Shown here one piece after another: positions 37,458 to 46,647 of a DNA stretch of 64,000 nt. The notes under the pieces are model-generated. The model made no database searches and was not told the DNA's origin. It was given only the letters and a program-made list of their open reading frames with translations. The translations under genes were made by a program, and so were the position numbers. The stretch covers positions 268,371 through 332,370 of the forward strand of contig JAUYVH010000003.1 of the NCBI GenBank assembly GCA_030715135.1, in the 5' to 3' direction. The stretch's first letter is position 1. Every line of letters begins with the position of its first letter. Source of the DNA: Keguizhuia sedimenti. Its GTDB lineage: Bacteria > Pseudomonadota > Gammaproteobacteria > Burkholderiales > Burkholderiaceae_D.

Positions 37458-38122
37458 AAAACAATGGCAGATCACTGGAAGAACAAAGGAATGCGCTGCT
37501 GGAGCAAATCCATGCAAGCCGTGCGGTATACCGCCGTATGCTGACACAGGGCGAATCAATCGAAACAGCAAGCGCGAATGAGAATGCAGCTGCTAGCGGC
37601 GCAGTGCCAGCAACCGAAGCTCCCCATGTCGAACGGGCCGCGAGCCGCACTGCAGCGGCAGACCCGGCATTTCCGCGCAGCATGACCATGCGCTGGATTA
37701 TGGACCATCCTTTTTATACGGCCGCCGCGATTGTCGGCGTCGCCATGCTCATCCCGAAGGCGGCGGGAGCCGGCAAAAAGGCGGGGCGCAAGCTAAGTAG
37801 CCGCAAGCGAAACAAGGCATCGGAGGTTCCAGCTGCTTACGCTGCTCCGGGCCAGCCCCATGTATACCCTCCACCACCACAAAACGGGTATCCGCAAACT
37901 GTGTACATTCAACAGCCGCCCCCCTCCGCTCAAAAAACCGGCGCATTGGCGGGTGTTGCGGCGTTCGGCGGCACTGCACTGACGAGCATCATCACGATTG
38001 CCACCATGGTGCTGCGCGATCCGGCCAAAATGCAAATGGCGATGAGGATGTTTTCAACGGCTTCGGACTATATGCGCAAACGGCGTGGCCAGCAGACACC
38101 GCAAGGCGGCCAGAAATTATAA
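37454..38122 (+). CDS. YqjK-like / stress-operon membrane protein
   Basis: A 222-residue protein encoded in the position of YqjK. The N-terminal helix (RSLEEQRNALLEQIHASRAV, YRRMLTQ) is coiled-coil-like, a membrane segment follows (PFYTAAAIVGVAMLIPKAAG), then a Pro-rich linker and a second hydrophobic segment near the C-terminus. It is translationally coupled to the YqjE gene. Its exact function is unknown; a role in envelope stress is inferred from the operon. Confidence 0.65.
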   Translation: MKNNGRSLEEQRNALLEQIHASRAVYRRMLTQGESIETASANENAAASGAVPATEAPHVERAASRTAAADPAFPRSMTMRWIMDHPFYTAAAIVGVAMLIPKAAGAGKKAGRKLSSRKRNKASEVPAAYAAPGQPHVYPPPPQNGYPQTVYIQQPPPSAQKTGALAGVAAFGGTALTSIITIATMVLRDPAKMQMAMRMFSTASDYMRKRRGQQTPQGGQKL

Positions 38123-38236
38123 GAAAGAATGTTTTTGGAGTTAAGTCAATCTGGAAAAAACGGATTGCCAATATAGTGGTTGTGTAGCAAGGGTAGGAAA
38201 AGTTTTATTCCATAATTAATTGAAAGGAACTCAATC

Positions 38237-38374
38237 ATGAAAAAATTGATTGCTATCATGGGTGTCGTGATGTTCGCTTCCAGCCTGGCTGCTTGCAACA
38301 CTTTCGCGGGCATGGGCAAAGATGTTGAGCGCGGCGGCGAAAAGGTCCAGGACGCAGCAACCAACAAGAAGTAA
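38237..38374 (+). CDS. ecnB: Entericidin-family lipoprotein
   Basis: A 45-codon gene. MKKLIAIMGVVMFASSLAAC is a lipoprotein signal with lipobox LAAC; the mature peptide NTFAGMGKDVERGGEKVQDA is the hallmark of the entericidin A/B family. AAGGAA lies seven bases before the ATG. In E. coli the pair EcnA/EcnB is linked to stationary-phase envelope lysis; only one member is present here. It lies 115 bases after the stress-operon genes. Confidence 0.9.
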   Translation: MKKLIAIMGVVMFASSLAACNTFAGMGKDVERGGEKVQDAATNKK

Positions 38375-38588
38375 GGCAGTCATGCCTGGTATTCAACCGC
38401 TTACAGACGGGTGCGCGGTTGAATGCCTTTTAACTGTTTCTCAGCGCACTCTTCTTTTTCCTCGCATTTTATTGAATGCAAGTTCGTTGGCTCCTGTCTG
38501 CACGTGAAGGTTCTCAGTGCTTCCGTCCTGACACGCTTCTGCCAGCCGGGTCCTCCTGGCTCCGCCAAAAAAAGCCTGCAAGTGCCCG

Positions 38589-39266
38589 TTACTGAACCTT
38601 ACGGCCCTCCGGGTCGTTTGCCTTGTCAGGCCATGTCATGGTCACTGCCTTGCCGCGCTGTTCTTCCCGGATCTGCACCGTGCGAACGAGAGTATGACCA
38701 CCCGTTTCAGCGCGAATTTGGTAGCTTCCGCTTTTTGGCACATTCACCAGCATCATGGGCGCGCCGCATGTCGTCTTTAACAGCGATTGGCCGCGTGCAT
38801 CGGCAATATCGACATTGACGTCTGCCAGATAGCTTCCGTTGCGCGCTGCAAAGGTCAGCATCAAGTCATAGTTGCGCGCGTCCTGTTTCATTTGGTCGGC
38901 TTCGTCAAGCCCTACTCCGCCGCATAAATATGTAATGCCGTTTTCCGTGATCGGCTCTATCCGTGTCACAGGGGCTGGCGGCGACAGGGGCTTGCTGCTT
39001 GCGCCGGGAAGGCGATGGACTTCCACCGGCGGCGCAATCATGCCGGGATCGCCGGATTGCCCCGGTGCCGGATTGCCGCCGGAAGAAGTAATACCGGAAG
39101 ACGTTTCAGGAAGTATCGGGTTCTGGACCGGAGCGGTGATCGTGCCCGACGCTGGATAGCCCGGATAACCAGGCTGCAATTCCGCGGGCGCCTGGGGTTG
39201 GGCCTGTGCCCAGCCATAGGAAAACACGGTGAAAAGCGCAATGAATAAGCCAGTTTTCATTTCCAT
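38589..39266 (-). CDS. Secreted carboxypeptidase-regulatory-like domain protein
   Basis: A 225-residue exported protein. Signal peptide KTGLFIALFTVFSYGWAQAQ is followed by a Pro/Gly-rich stretch (to about 100) and a compact C-terminal domain with GITYLCGGVGLDEADQMKQD, LMLTFAARNGSYLADVNVDI and ETGGHTLVRTVQI. This matches small periplasmic proteins with a transthyretin-like (carboxypeptidase regulatory-like) domain found in Burkholderiales. Two cysteines could form a disulfide. Its function is unknown. Confidence 0.75.
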   Translation of the reverse strand: MEMKTGLFIALFTVFSYGWAQAQPQAPAELQPGYPGYPASGTITAPVQNPILPETSSGITSSGGNPAPGQSGDPGMIAPPVEVHRLPGASSKPLSPPAPVTRIEPITENGITYLCGGVGLDEADQMKQDARNYDLMLTFAARNGSYLADVNVDIADARGQSLLKTTCGAPMMLVNVPKSGSYQIRAETGGHTLVRTVQIREEQRGKAVTMTWPDKANDPEGRKVQ

Positions 39267-39551
39267 GATTGAACCTTCCTTTGCGTTCCGATCTCATACA
39301 AAAGATGCATCAATCATGCCTGTGGCCATTTCGCAGCAAACATGCGCATCGATATCGGCAAACCGCCGGATCGGAAAGATTCGCCGCATGGAAAGTGGCT
39401 TACGGGAACATTCTGTGATCAATGATGGAGAGAGGACCAATGTAGAGATGCCTTGCTGTTCGCTCAAACCCGCTCCACTTTCCGGTGCCGAGATTCCCAA
39501 TCTGAATCTTGATGAATAAACTGATTAGATCGCAGCACATCCTGTAATCGC

Positions 39552-40319
39552 ATGCATTTACCTTCTCCCAAGTCCTCCGACCCGGGAATTCCTGCGAGCC
39601 TGAGACTTCCGGTCAGCATGCTGCCGCAGCCCGATGAAACGACGTGCGGGCCCACCTGCCTGCATGCGGTATACCGGTTTTGGGACGACGACGAGCAACT
39701 GGAAGATGTGATCGAACGGACCAGAAGTCTTGAGATAGGCGGAACATTCGCGGTGTTTCTCGCATGCGATGCATTGCGCAAGGGTTATCGTGCCACGATT
39801 TATACCTATAACCTGACCGTATTCGATCCATCCTGGTTCGGCCCCGACAGAACGGATATCGCACATAAACTGCAGTCGCAGCGGGAGGTCAAAACAGATT
39901 ACCGGTTGCAGCAGGCCACGGCCGGTTACCTGGATTTTCTGAAACTGGGCGGCAGCCTGCGCCAGATGGACCTTTCCCACGGCTTGATCCACGGCATGCT
40001 GCGGCGCAGGCTGCCTATCCTGACCGGCTTGAGCTCGACCTATCTTTACCGCACCCCACGCGAATACGGTCCCAACGATCTACCCGATGATGTTCGCGGC
40101 TTGCCTGCAGGCCACTTTGTCGTGATTGCCGGCTATGACATCGACAGGCACAAGGTCCTGATCATGGATCCTTACAACAAGAATCCATACGGCCGGACCA
40201 ATGAATACTGGATCGGCATCGACCGTGTTATCGGCGCAATCCTGCTCGGAATCGTCACTCACGATGCCAACCTTTTAGTCATACATCCGCGGCACCGGCA
40301 GCAACAGTTCAACCCATGA
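39552..40319 (+). CDS. C39-like cysteine peptidase
   Basis: A 255-residue peptidase-C39-like protein. QPDETTCGPTC gives oxyanion Q26 and nucleophile C32, GHFVVIAGYD gives H188, and LIMDPYNK gives D206, a complete papain-like triad. There is no transporter domain and no signal peptide, so it acts in the cytoplasm. It overlaps the next gene by four bases (ATGA), showing that it is part of a four-gene unit with two amide-bond-forming ligases and an amidohydrolase. It may cleave or process the ligase product or a modified protein (inference). Confidence 0.85.
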   Translation: MHLPSPKSSDPGIPASLRLPVSMLPQPDETTCGPTCLHAVYRFWDDDEQLEDVIERTRSLEIGGTFAVFLACDALRKGYRATIYTYNLTVFDPSWFGPDRTDIAHKLQSQREVKTDYRLQQATAGYLDFLKLGGSLRQMDLSHGLIHGMLRRRLPILTGLSSTYLYRTPREYGPNDLPDDVRGLPAGHFVVIAGYDIDRHKVLIMDPYNKNPYGRTNEYWIGIDRVIGAILLGIVTHDANLLVIHPRHRQQQFNP

Positions 40320-41782
40320 ATACACTCCTGATCGTCGGCCACAGGCGTGACTGGCCCTATTCCATTCCCGGTACCAAAGTAGTGCCGGCCAGGCTATATC
40401 TCAGCGATCCCGCATATTCCAATCTTCCCAACACACGTGTAATCAATCTCTGCAGGTCCTACGCATACCAAACCCGTGGATATTATGTGGCAATGCTGGC
40501 CGAAGCGCGCGATCAGTTTCCCGTTCCGAGCGTAAAGGCGATTGAAGATATCGAGTCGGACAGCATTATTCGCCGGCTTGCCGAACATCTCGATGACCTG
40601 ATCGCATCCACTCTGCAAAACCGCGATGGCATTGCATTCGACCTGTGCTGTTATTTCGGCCGAACCGATCAATGCGAATATCGGCATCTAGCGGAGCAGT
40701 TGTTCGCCACCTTGCATATTCCTCTTCTGCGTGCACGCTTCGAACGCGGTGAATCCGGATGGCGGCTCTGTCACGTGCAGGCACTCGCCTTGCGTGAACT
40801 TGGCACGAACGATACCGATGCGGTCATGAAGGCATTGTCCGGGTATCTGAAAGGAACTGTGCATTCATCCGGCCAGCCGGCATCGCGCAGGCCGGCGCTG
40901 GCGATCCTGCACACGCCGGATAATCCGGTTCTTCCATCCAACGCGCTGGCAATAGAGAAATTCCAGGAAGCGGCGCAGGCGCTCGACATGCGTGCCGAAA
41001 TCATTACTCTTGGCGATGCACAGCGCGTAACGGAGTTCGATGGATTGTTCATCCGGGATACGACATACATCCACCACTATACCTACCAACTGGCGCGCGA
41101 AGCGTCCATTGCGGGACTGGTGGTCATGGACGATCCCGACTCAATCCTGAAATGCAACAACAAGGTATACATGACGGAGCTGCTCGGCCGTTATCACATG
41201 CCGATGCCGAAGAGCATGCTGGTTCAGGACGACAACGCCGATTCGATCATTGCGACGCTCGGCCTGCCTTGCGTGCTGAAGCTGCCGGGAGGAAGTTTCT
41301 CGATCGGTGTCGACAGGGTGTATTCGAAAGAGGAACTGCAGAGCAAGCTCTTCGACATGCTTAACACCTCGGAGATGATTCTTGCCCAGGAATATTGCCC
41401 GACAGAATTTGACTGGCGCATCGGCGTTCTCGACCGGCGGCCCTTGTTTGCCTGCAAATACTATATGGCGCCCGGCCACTGGCAGATCGTCAATCATGCC
41501 GGATGCCCCGACGCAGAAGAAGGTCTAGCGCAGGCGCTCGCCATCAGCGAAGTGCCGGACCAGGTAATCCATACCGCCATGCAGGCGGCCAATCTCATCG
41601 GGGATGGATTTTACGGTGTTGATCTGAAACAGCGCGACGGGCAATGCTACATCATCGAAGTCAACGACAATCCGAATGTCGATGCAGGAAATGAAGACGG
41701 CGTGCTCAAGGATGCGCTTTACCGGGAGGTAATGGGCGTGTTCCGTAAACGGATAGAAGCACGCCAGGAGAGGAGCACATGA
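40316..41782 (+). CDS. RimK-like ATP-grasp ligase with RLAN domain
   Basis: A 488-residue protein. The N-terminal half (about 1-190) is the RLAN domain that precedes some RimK-like ligases (YAYQTRGYYVAMLAEARD). The C-terminal ATP-grasp domain (about 270-480) has LPCVLKLPGGSFSIGV as nucleotide-binding loop and IIEVNDNPNVDAGNED as the metal-binding end. Enzymes of this group form amide bonds by an acyl-phosphate. It is coupled by ATGA overlaps at both ends, to the C39-like peptidase and to the GCS2-type ligase, so it probably supplies one ligation step in a shared pathway. Confidence 0.9.
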   Translation: MNTLLIVGHRRDWPYSIPGTKVVPARLYLSDPAYSNLPNTRVINLCRSYAYQTRGYYVAMLAEARDQFPVPSVKAIEDIESDSIIRRLAEHLDDLIASTLQNRDGIAFDLCCYFGRTDQCEYRHLAEQLFATLHIPLLRARFERGESGWRLCHVQALALRELGTNDTDAVMKALSGYLKGTVHSSGQPASRRPALAILHTPDNPVLPSNALAIEKFQEAAQALDMRAEIITLGDAQRVTEFDGLFIRDTTYIHHYTYQLAREASIAGLVVMDDPDSILKCNNKVYMTELLGRYHMPMPKSMLVQDDNADSIIATLGLPCVLKLPGGSFSIGVDRVYSKEELQSKLFDMLNTSEMILAQEYCPTEFDWRIGVLDRRPLFACKYYMAPGHWQIVNHAGCPDAEEGLAQALAISEVPDQVIHTAMQAANLIGDGFYGVDLKQRDGQCYIIEVNDNPNVDAGNEDGVLKDALYREVMGVFRKRIEARQERST

Positions 41783-43032
41783 CAACCCGGCCCCCGGAAA
41801 GCTTGCCGGCTTTTTCTGCCTGCGGCATCGAGCTTGAATACATGATCGTCGACCGCCAGGATCTGTCGATACTTCCGATTGCCGACCAGATTCTGCGTGG
41901 CGAAGACGAGGAGCAGGTCAATGATGTTGCACGCGGCCTGATGGGCTGGTCAAACGAGCTGGTGCGCCATCTGCTCGAACTGAAAAACCGGCAGCCGGTG
42001 GCATCGCTGGATAAGCTGCCCGCCGCGTTTCAGAACGAAATCCGCTTTTTGAATCATCTGCTCGGATTTTACGGCGCCATGCTCATGCCCTCCGCAATGC
42101 ATCCATGGATGGACCCGGGACGCGAAACCCATCTGTGGCCTCATGAAAATGCGGAACTGTACGCCGCCTACGCGCGCATATTCCAGTGCAATACGCATGG
42201 ATGGTCCAATCTGCAAAGCATGCATATCAATCTTCCGTTCGCAAACGACGAAGAATTTGCACGCCTGCATGCTGCGGTTCGACTTCTGCTTCCTATACTG
42301 CCGGCGCTTGCCGCGAGCTCGCCTATCGCGGACGGCAAAGCAACCGGATTTGCCGACTTCAGGATGGAAACCTACCGGAGCAACGCAGATAAAATTCCGT
42401 CGATTGCAGGATTAGTGGTTCCGGAGAACGTTTCCAGCCGTGCGGAATATGAAGCCCTCATCCTGCATCCGATGTACCGCGACATTGCGCCATTCGATCC
42501 GCAGGGAATTCTTCAGCACGAATGGCTTAATTCGCGCGGCGCGATTGCGCGCTTCGACCGCAATACGATTGAGATCCGCGTGATCGATGTGCAGGAATGC
42601 CCGCAAGCCGACCTGGCAATTGCCGCAGCCGCAATCGCCAACGTTCGCATGCTTTATGACGCGGGCCGGACCGAACTTGCAGCGCAGCAGGCCCTTCCCA
42701 CGGAACGGCTGGCGGCGATCCTCCTGGCCTGTATACGGAACGCCGACCAGGCTGTCATCGACGACGAGGATTATCTGCGCGCGCTCGGTCTTCGGCCTGG
42801 CCGCTATACTGCTACGGAAGTCTGGCGGCAGTTGCTGATCCGGACCCAGCAAAGCAGCCATCGTCTCGATGCACCATGGATGGAATCGCTGCAAGCGATC
42901 ATGGCTCACGGGCCGCTTGCCCGCCGCATCCTGCATGCCGTCGACAACAACTACTCGCCGGCCAATGTGAACTGGGTATATAGGCAATTGTGCCAATGCC
43001 TTCAGTCCGGCCACATGTTCCTGCCGTCGTGA
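41779..43032 (+). CDS. GCS2-type carboxylate-amine ligase
   Basis: A 417-residue member of the glutamate-cysteine-ligase 2 family. GIELEYMIVD carries the metal-binding acidic residues, SMHINLPF the conserved His, and FDRNTIEIRVIDVQECPQAD the Arg/Glu region. Stand-alone glutathione synthesis is possible but less likely: the family here is co-encoded with an RLAN ATP-grasp ligase and an amidohydrolase. It most likely attaches an amino group to a glutamate-like carboxylate (inference). Confidence 0.85.
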   Translation: MTTRPPESLPAFSACGIELEYMIVDRQDLSILPIADQILRGEDEEQVNDVARGLMGWSNELVRHLLELKNRQPVASLDKLPAAFQNEIRFLNHLLGFYGAMLMPSAMHPWMDPGRETHLWPHENAELYAAYARIFQCNTHGWSNLQSMHINLPFANDEEFARLHAAVRLLLPILPALAASSPIADGKATGFADFRMETYRSNADKIPSIAGLVVPENVSSRAEYEALILHPMYRDIAPFDPQGILQHEWLNSRGAIARFDRNTIEIRVIDVQECPQADLAIAAAAIANVRMLYDAGRTELAAQQALPTERLAAILLACIRNADQAVIDDEDYLRALGLRPGRYTATEVWRQLLIRTQQSSHRLDAPWMESLQAIMAHGPLARRILHAVDNNYSPANVNWVYRQLCQCLQSGHMFLPS

Positions 43033-43730
43033 GCCGGGACTTCTTTATCGTCACCTGCGAACACGGCGGCAACCGCATTCCTGCGCGCTACCGGAATTAC
43101 TTTTCCGGACACGGCGGCTTCCTGGAAACACACCGCGGATATGATCGGGGCGCATTGCCAATGGCACGATCTCTGGCATCTGCGCTGTCGGCGCCCCTGT
43201 TTTATACCACCGTCAGTCGCCTGCTGATCGACCTGAACAGATCGCCGAACCATCCAAAGCTCTACTCGGAGCTGACCAGGCCCTTGCCGCGCCAGGTAAA
43301 ACAAGAAATTATGGAACGACACTACCTTCCGTACAGGACGGAAGTTGAAAGCCGGGTAGCGCAAGCAGTCAAACAGGGGCGGCGCGTGATCCATATTTCC
43401 AGCCATAGCTTTACGCCGGAACTGAACGGCGAGGTCCGCGATGCCGATATCGGGCTGCTATATGACTCGAAGCGTTCGGAAGAAAGCAAGCTGTGCCGAC
43501 TCTGGCAGGCTGCCCTCAAGAAGAGTCTTCCTGATTTACGAGTACGCATGAACTACCCTTATTCCGGAAGTTCCGACGGACTCACCGCCGCATTGCGCAA
43601 GCGGTTCACACCGGATACGTACACAGGAGTCGAGCTGGAGCTCAATCAATTACATGCCTACACGGATGACCGACATTGGCGGGCATTGTGCACCGGCATT
43701 ATCAAGGCGTTGTCACAGGCGCTTGCCTGA
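43029..43730 (+). CDS. N-formylglutamate amidohydrolase-like enzyme
   Basis: A protein of about 233 residues of the N-formylglutamate amidohydrolase (FGase) family. TCEHGGNRIPARY, IDLNRSPNHP and HISSHSFTPELNG are the conserved metal-binding and substrate-binding stretches. The last gene of the cluster, it begins at a GTG overlapping the previous stop (GTGA at 43029); earlier starts at 42990 and 42996 are possible. It may hydrolyse an amide in the product or in a precursor; it need not act in histidine degradation. Confidence 0.85.
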   Translation: MSRDFFIVTCEHGGNRIPARYRNYFSGHGGFLETHRGYDRGALPMARSLASALSAPLFYTTVSRLLIDLNRSPNHPKLYSELTRPLPRQVKQEIMERHYLPYRTEVESRVAQAVKQGRRVIHISSHSFTPELNGEVRDADIGLLYDSKRSEESKLCRLWQAALKKSLPDLRVRMNYPYSGSSDGLTAALRKRFTPDTYTGVELELNQLHAYTDDRHWRALCTGIIKALSQALA

Positions 43731-44071
43731 GCGAACATTACCGCACAGCATAGCTCGTCATCAAGCTTGAACTTCCGTCAACTTTTTTTATCAATCCATA
43801 GGCATGTGCATTCTTTTTACCGCATGCCGGATGCCGTGATTGGCTATATCTTTCACTGAAGCAATCATGACGGCTAAGACACTAAATGAATCGATTTCAT
43901 GCCCATTTTTGCGTCGGCTTTCTGCGGATCGATATCATGAACAGCTGAAAAAATGAACCGTACAGGAAGTCTGTACGGAGAACGAATGCGCGCTCGCAAG
44001 TCCGCGCAGACATGCGATTTGCAGGAGAAATAAATCGTATCAAGTATTTGGATTGAATGAAGGAGACTTTC
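43731..44071. other. Intergenic gap
   Basis: About 340 bases between the amidoligase cluster and the DUF2892 gene. It includes the perfect repeat listed separately at 43958. No gene is visible; the position suits the promoter of the next gene. Confidence 0.4.
43958..43978. promoter_or_regulatory. Perfect inverted repeat upstream of DUF2892 gene
   Basis: CCGTACAG and CTGTACGG, perfect eight-base arms with spacer GAAGT, about 95 bases before the ATG at 44072. No T tract follows. An operator is plausible. Confidence 0.45.
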
Positions 44072-44485
44072 ATGCTGACTTATGCCGAAGACACGACTGC
44101 TTCAAGTGGCGACCGCGTCCGGCGTTCGACCAAAATCGATTTGAATGAAAAGATAGACCGCGTAACGGAAAGCAATATCCAAGCCTATGTCAACAGCAGT
44201 CACGCAACGATCGAAAAGCGTATTCAGGAACTCGACGAGGAGTGGGATATAGAGCGGGTGCTGGAGGTCAACGCTTCGACATTGGCCTTGACCGGTCTTG
44301 CCCTTGGCCTCACGGTCAATCGGAGATGGCTGGCACTCCCCGCCGTGGTAATGGCGTTCCTGTTTCAGCATGGCGTCCAGGGCTGGTGCCCGCCCCTGCC
44401 GGTCCTGCGCCGCCTGGGCGTACGCACACGGGGCGAAATCGACCGGGAAAAATATGCGCTCAAGGCGCTGATGACGCGGCGCTGA
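44072..44485 (+). CDS. DUF2892-type membrane protein
   Basis: A 137-residue protein. The charged N-terminus (KIDLNEKIDRVTESNIQAYV) is followed by two membrane helices (TLALTGLALGLTVNRRWLAL; PAVVMAFLFQHGVQGWCPPL) and LPVLRRLGVRTRGEIDREKY, the signature of the inner-membrane DUF2892 family also fused to rhodaneses in YgaP. AAGGAG lies six bases before the ATG at 44072, which is better than the ATG at 44057. It converges with the SRPBCC gene. Confidence 0.8.
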   Translation: MLTYAEDTTASSGDRVRRSTKIDLNEKIDRVTESNIQAYVNSSHATIEKRIQELDEEWDIERVLEVNASTLALTGLALGLTVNRRWLALPAVVMAFLFQHGVQGWCPPLPVLRRLGVRTRGEIDREKYALKALMTRR

Positions 44486-44526
44486 CAGCTCAAAGCAAAC
44501 CAGCACTTTCATGCCCAGCCGGGATA

Positions 44527-45180
44527 TCATCTGGCACCCGGCGGGTTCTCGTTGGCTGCGTTCGGTCCCTTGAAACCGGCAGGTCCGGCCTCATTGGGTT
44601 CGTCTTCCAGCACTTCAGTCGGCGATCCGCTCACTGAAGCTGGCGAGCGCCGGCCTTCCGTTTGCCGAACCTGATTCATGATGTCTGCCTGCGTTTGAGC
44701 ATCCAGTTCATCCACGTCGGCATCGCCCAGTCTGATTTCAGCGCGCCATTCTTTCGCTTGCGGACCGCGCGCTTCCAGCAACTCCTTTAGTCTGAGCAGA
44801 TTCTGGGTCAGGTGTTGCGACATTTCCTCTTCCGTACCTCCTGCAGTTAATCCGGAAGGCTCACCATGCTCGGTCTCTACCGTAAAAACCACTCTGGATA
44901 CGCCCGCGCCTAATTCTTGCATTTCTATCTTTCCGGCGCTTCCTGCTCCGTTGGTGTTATGCCAGGCAATCAGGCGGGCATCTTCACGCTCTGTAATTTC
45001 AGCATCCCATTCGATCGGCTGATCCGCGCTCCGGGCAATCCAGTGCAAATGAGTCAAATCAGTCCGTTCCACCCTTTCCACATTCTCCAGGAATCGGGGA
45101 TAGTCCTCAAACTTTGTCAGCTGCCTGTAAAGCGTATGAACTGGAACCTGAACATCAATCGATTCTTGGATAGTAGCCAT
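44527..45180 (-). CDS. SRPBCC-family cyclase/dehydrase-like protein
   Basis: A 217-residue protein. The N-terminal 150 residues form a START-like SRPBCC domain (VPVHTLYRQLTKFEDYPRFL; WDAEITEREDARLIAWHNTN), like polyketide-cyclase/RatA relatives. The last 60 residues are a hydrophilic tail rich in Pro, Glu and Gly, probably disordered. AAGGAG precedes the ATG at 45180. Related genes often accompany stress-induced DUF2892 and DUF883 genes in Burkholderiales. Confidence 0.8.
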   Translation of the reverse strand: MATIQESIDVQVPVHTLYRQLTKFEDYPRFLENVERVERTDLTHLHWIARSADQPIEWDAEITEREDARLIAWHNTNGAGSAGKIEMQELGAGVSRVVFTVETEHGEPSGLTAGGTEEEMSQHLTQNLLRLKELLEARGPQAKEWRAEIRLGDADVDELDAQTQADIMNQVRQTEGRRSPASVSGSPTEVLEDEPNEAGPAGFKGPNAANENPPGAR

Positions 45181-45749
45181 ACAAAACTCCTTATCATCGA
45201 AAACTGACCGAAATGCGGTCTCGATAGCTGGTGAGATATCTGAGTAAAAATCAGGGGACAAGTTGCGGAACGTCCTGCCGGGAGCTTGGAAATTAATAAT
45301 GCTGAAGAGCATTCAGCGAATGAACATTTGAATATCCAGCGGAAGGAGCGCCGGTCTATGCAGACTGGATCTTTCGTAAGAAGTACCGAGCACGCATGGT
45401 GAGCCTGGTGCGGCCTCGGTGGAAACCGCTCAAACCGCACAATCGATTACTGATTGATGTGGCGGTTTTCCATCCAATGGGAAAATTCAGTTCCAGCGTT
45501 ACAAATCGGGATTGCACGATATAAAGATAATGCCTGTTTAACGAAGCAATTTTTTATGCATAGCGTTTCCCATAGGGTTGCGCATCGAAAGGCGCGCAGG
45601 ATGTGCACCGCAGAAATATTTCAATGATTGGTATTTTGATATATGCAGTGACTATTGCATTTTTTGAGGCATGTGTCAGACATCATACCGACGAAGGCAA
45701 ATAAAGACGCAAAGATATATACATCTCATCACACGCAAGGATGATGCAA
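45181..45749. other. Intergenic gap
   Basis: About 570 bases, AT-rich in the second half. It holds the promoter of the SRPBCC gene on one side and of a row of small genes on the other. I see no gene or strong hairpin. Confidence 0.35.
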
Positions 45750-45974
45750 ATGTATCTTGCAATGCATAAACAATGGATGTTCGGATCGTTTCTTATTTTT
45801 GCCAACAGTCTTTTTACTGCAAGAAGAGCTTATGCAATTCTCGCGCAACAACAGGATTGCGAACAACGCACCGGTACGTTAATACTTGATACCGGCGAAC
45901 GAGTGCAGTGGACAAATTCCGCGCTTCCGTACAGACGCCAGCCTGATGCGCAGGTATTTGGAGGACCGCGCTGA
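45750..45974 (+). CDS. Small hypothetical protein
   Basis: A 74-residue frame starting MYLAMHKQWMFGSFLIFANS, with a short hydrophobic stretch. AAGG lies nine bases upstream of the ATG at 45750; earlier ATGs at 45741 and 45744 are possible. Its stop overlaps the next gene's start as TGATG, which supports both as real and coupled. No family is recognised. Confidence 0.4.
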   Translation: MYLAMHKQWMFGSFLIFANSLFTARRAYAILAQQQDCEQRTGTLILDTGERVQWTNSALPYRRQPDAQVFGGPR

Positions 45975-46279
45975 TGCTTACCACGTCAGGAAAGACCGCA
46001 ACGCAGGCAACGATTGCCGACCACATTGCGAAGACCGATGGCTACATCGCCCATACGAAAAAAACGATCAGCATGATTCAGGGCCGACGAACGCATTCTG
46101 AAGCTCCTATAGGCATACAAGATGAAGACAGTGAATTAATAATGACCATGCTCAAGGTGCTCAACGATTTTGAAGAGCATCGTCGGATTCTGCAGGAGCT
46201 GCAAAACGATCAAGCGGACCTTGTGCCGCACTGGATTCCGGATGCCGCCAGCGAAAGTGTCGGCTTGACCGGCAGATGA
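45974..46279 (+). CDS. Small hypothetical protein
   Basis: A 101-residue mostly helical protein (DHIAKTDGYIAHTKKTISMI; MLKVLNDFEEHRRILQELQN), coupled to the preceding frame by a TGATG overlap. No family is recognised. The strong amphipathic helices suggest a coiled coil. Confidence 0.5.
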   Translation: MLTTSGKTATQATIADHIAKTDGYIAHTKKTISMIQGRRTHSEAPIGIQDEDSELIMTMLKVLNDFEEHRRILQELQNDQADLVPHWIPDAASESVGLTGR

Positions 46280-46353
46280 GGAGGACGGCAGTCCGTTACC
46301 TGTCTTCTGATTGATAAAGCATCAGTCATATAACGAATAATAAGGATAGATAA

Positions 46354-46572
46354 ATGCATACATTTAAATACACCTCTGGAATGTGGAGAATTGAAGCGCA
46401 ACTTGAGAATGTGGGAGACAGCAAACGATTGGCCATTATTTCCGCGCTGGCAGGGAATGAAGAAGATGGAATTGAAACGAAGCATACCGTCGTATTCGAC
46501 CATGTTCCGGGGTGTGACGAAATTGAAGAAGCGAAAGCGCATACGCAACGCATACTGATGAAGGGGCATTAA
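46354..46572 (+). CDS. Small conserved-looking hypothetical protein
   Basis: A 72-residue frame with AAGGA before the ATG at 46354. The protein (SGMWRIEAQLENVGDSKRLA) is well balanced and looks like a small alpha-beta domain. It is one of four small plus-strand genes in a row. No function is known. Confidence 0.5.
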   Translation: MHTFKYTSGMWRIEAQLENVGDSKRLAIISALAGNEEDGIETKHTVVFDHVPGCDEIEEAKAHTQRILMKGH

Positions 46573-46647
46573 GACTTTTCAGTGCACGCCTTTTTCCACC
46601 ACGGAATCCGGCAGAGTTGCTTAACTTGATACGATATGGGAAAGAGA

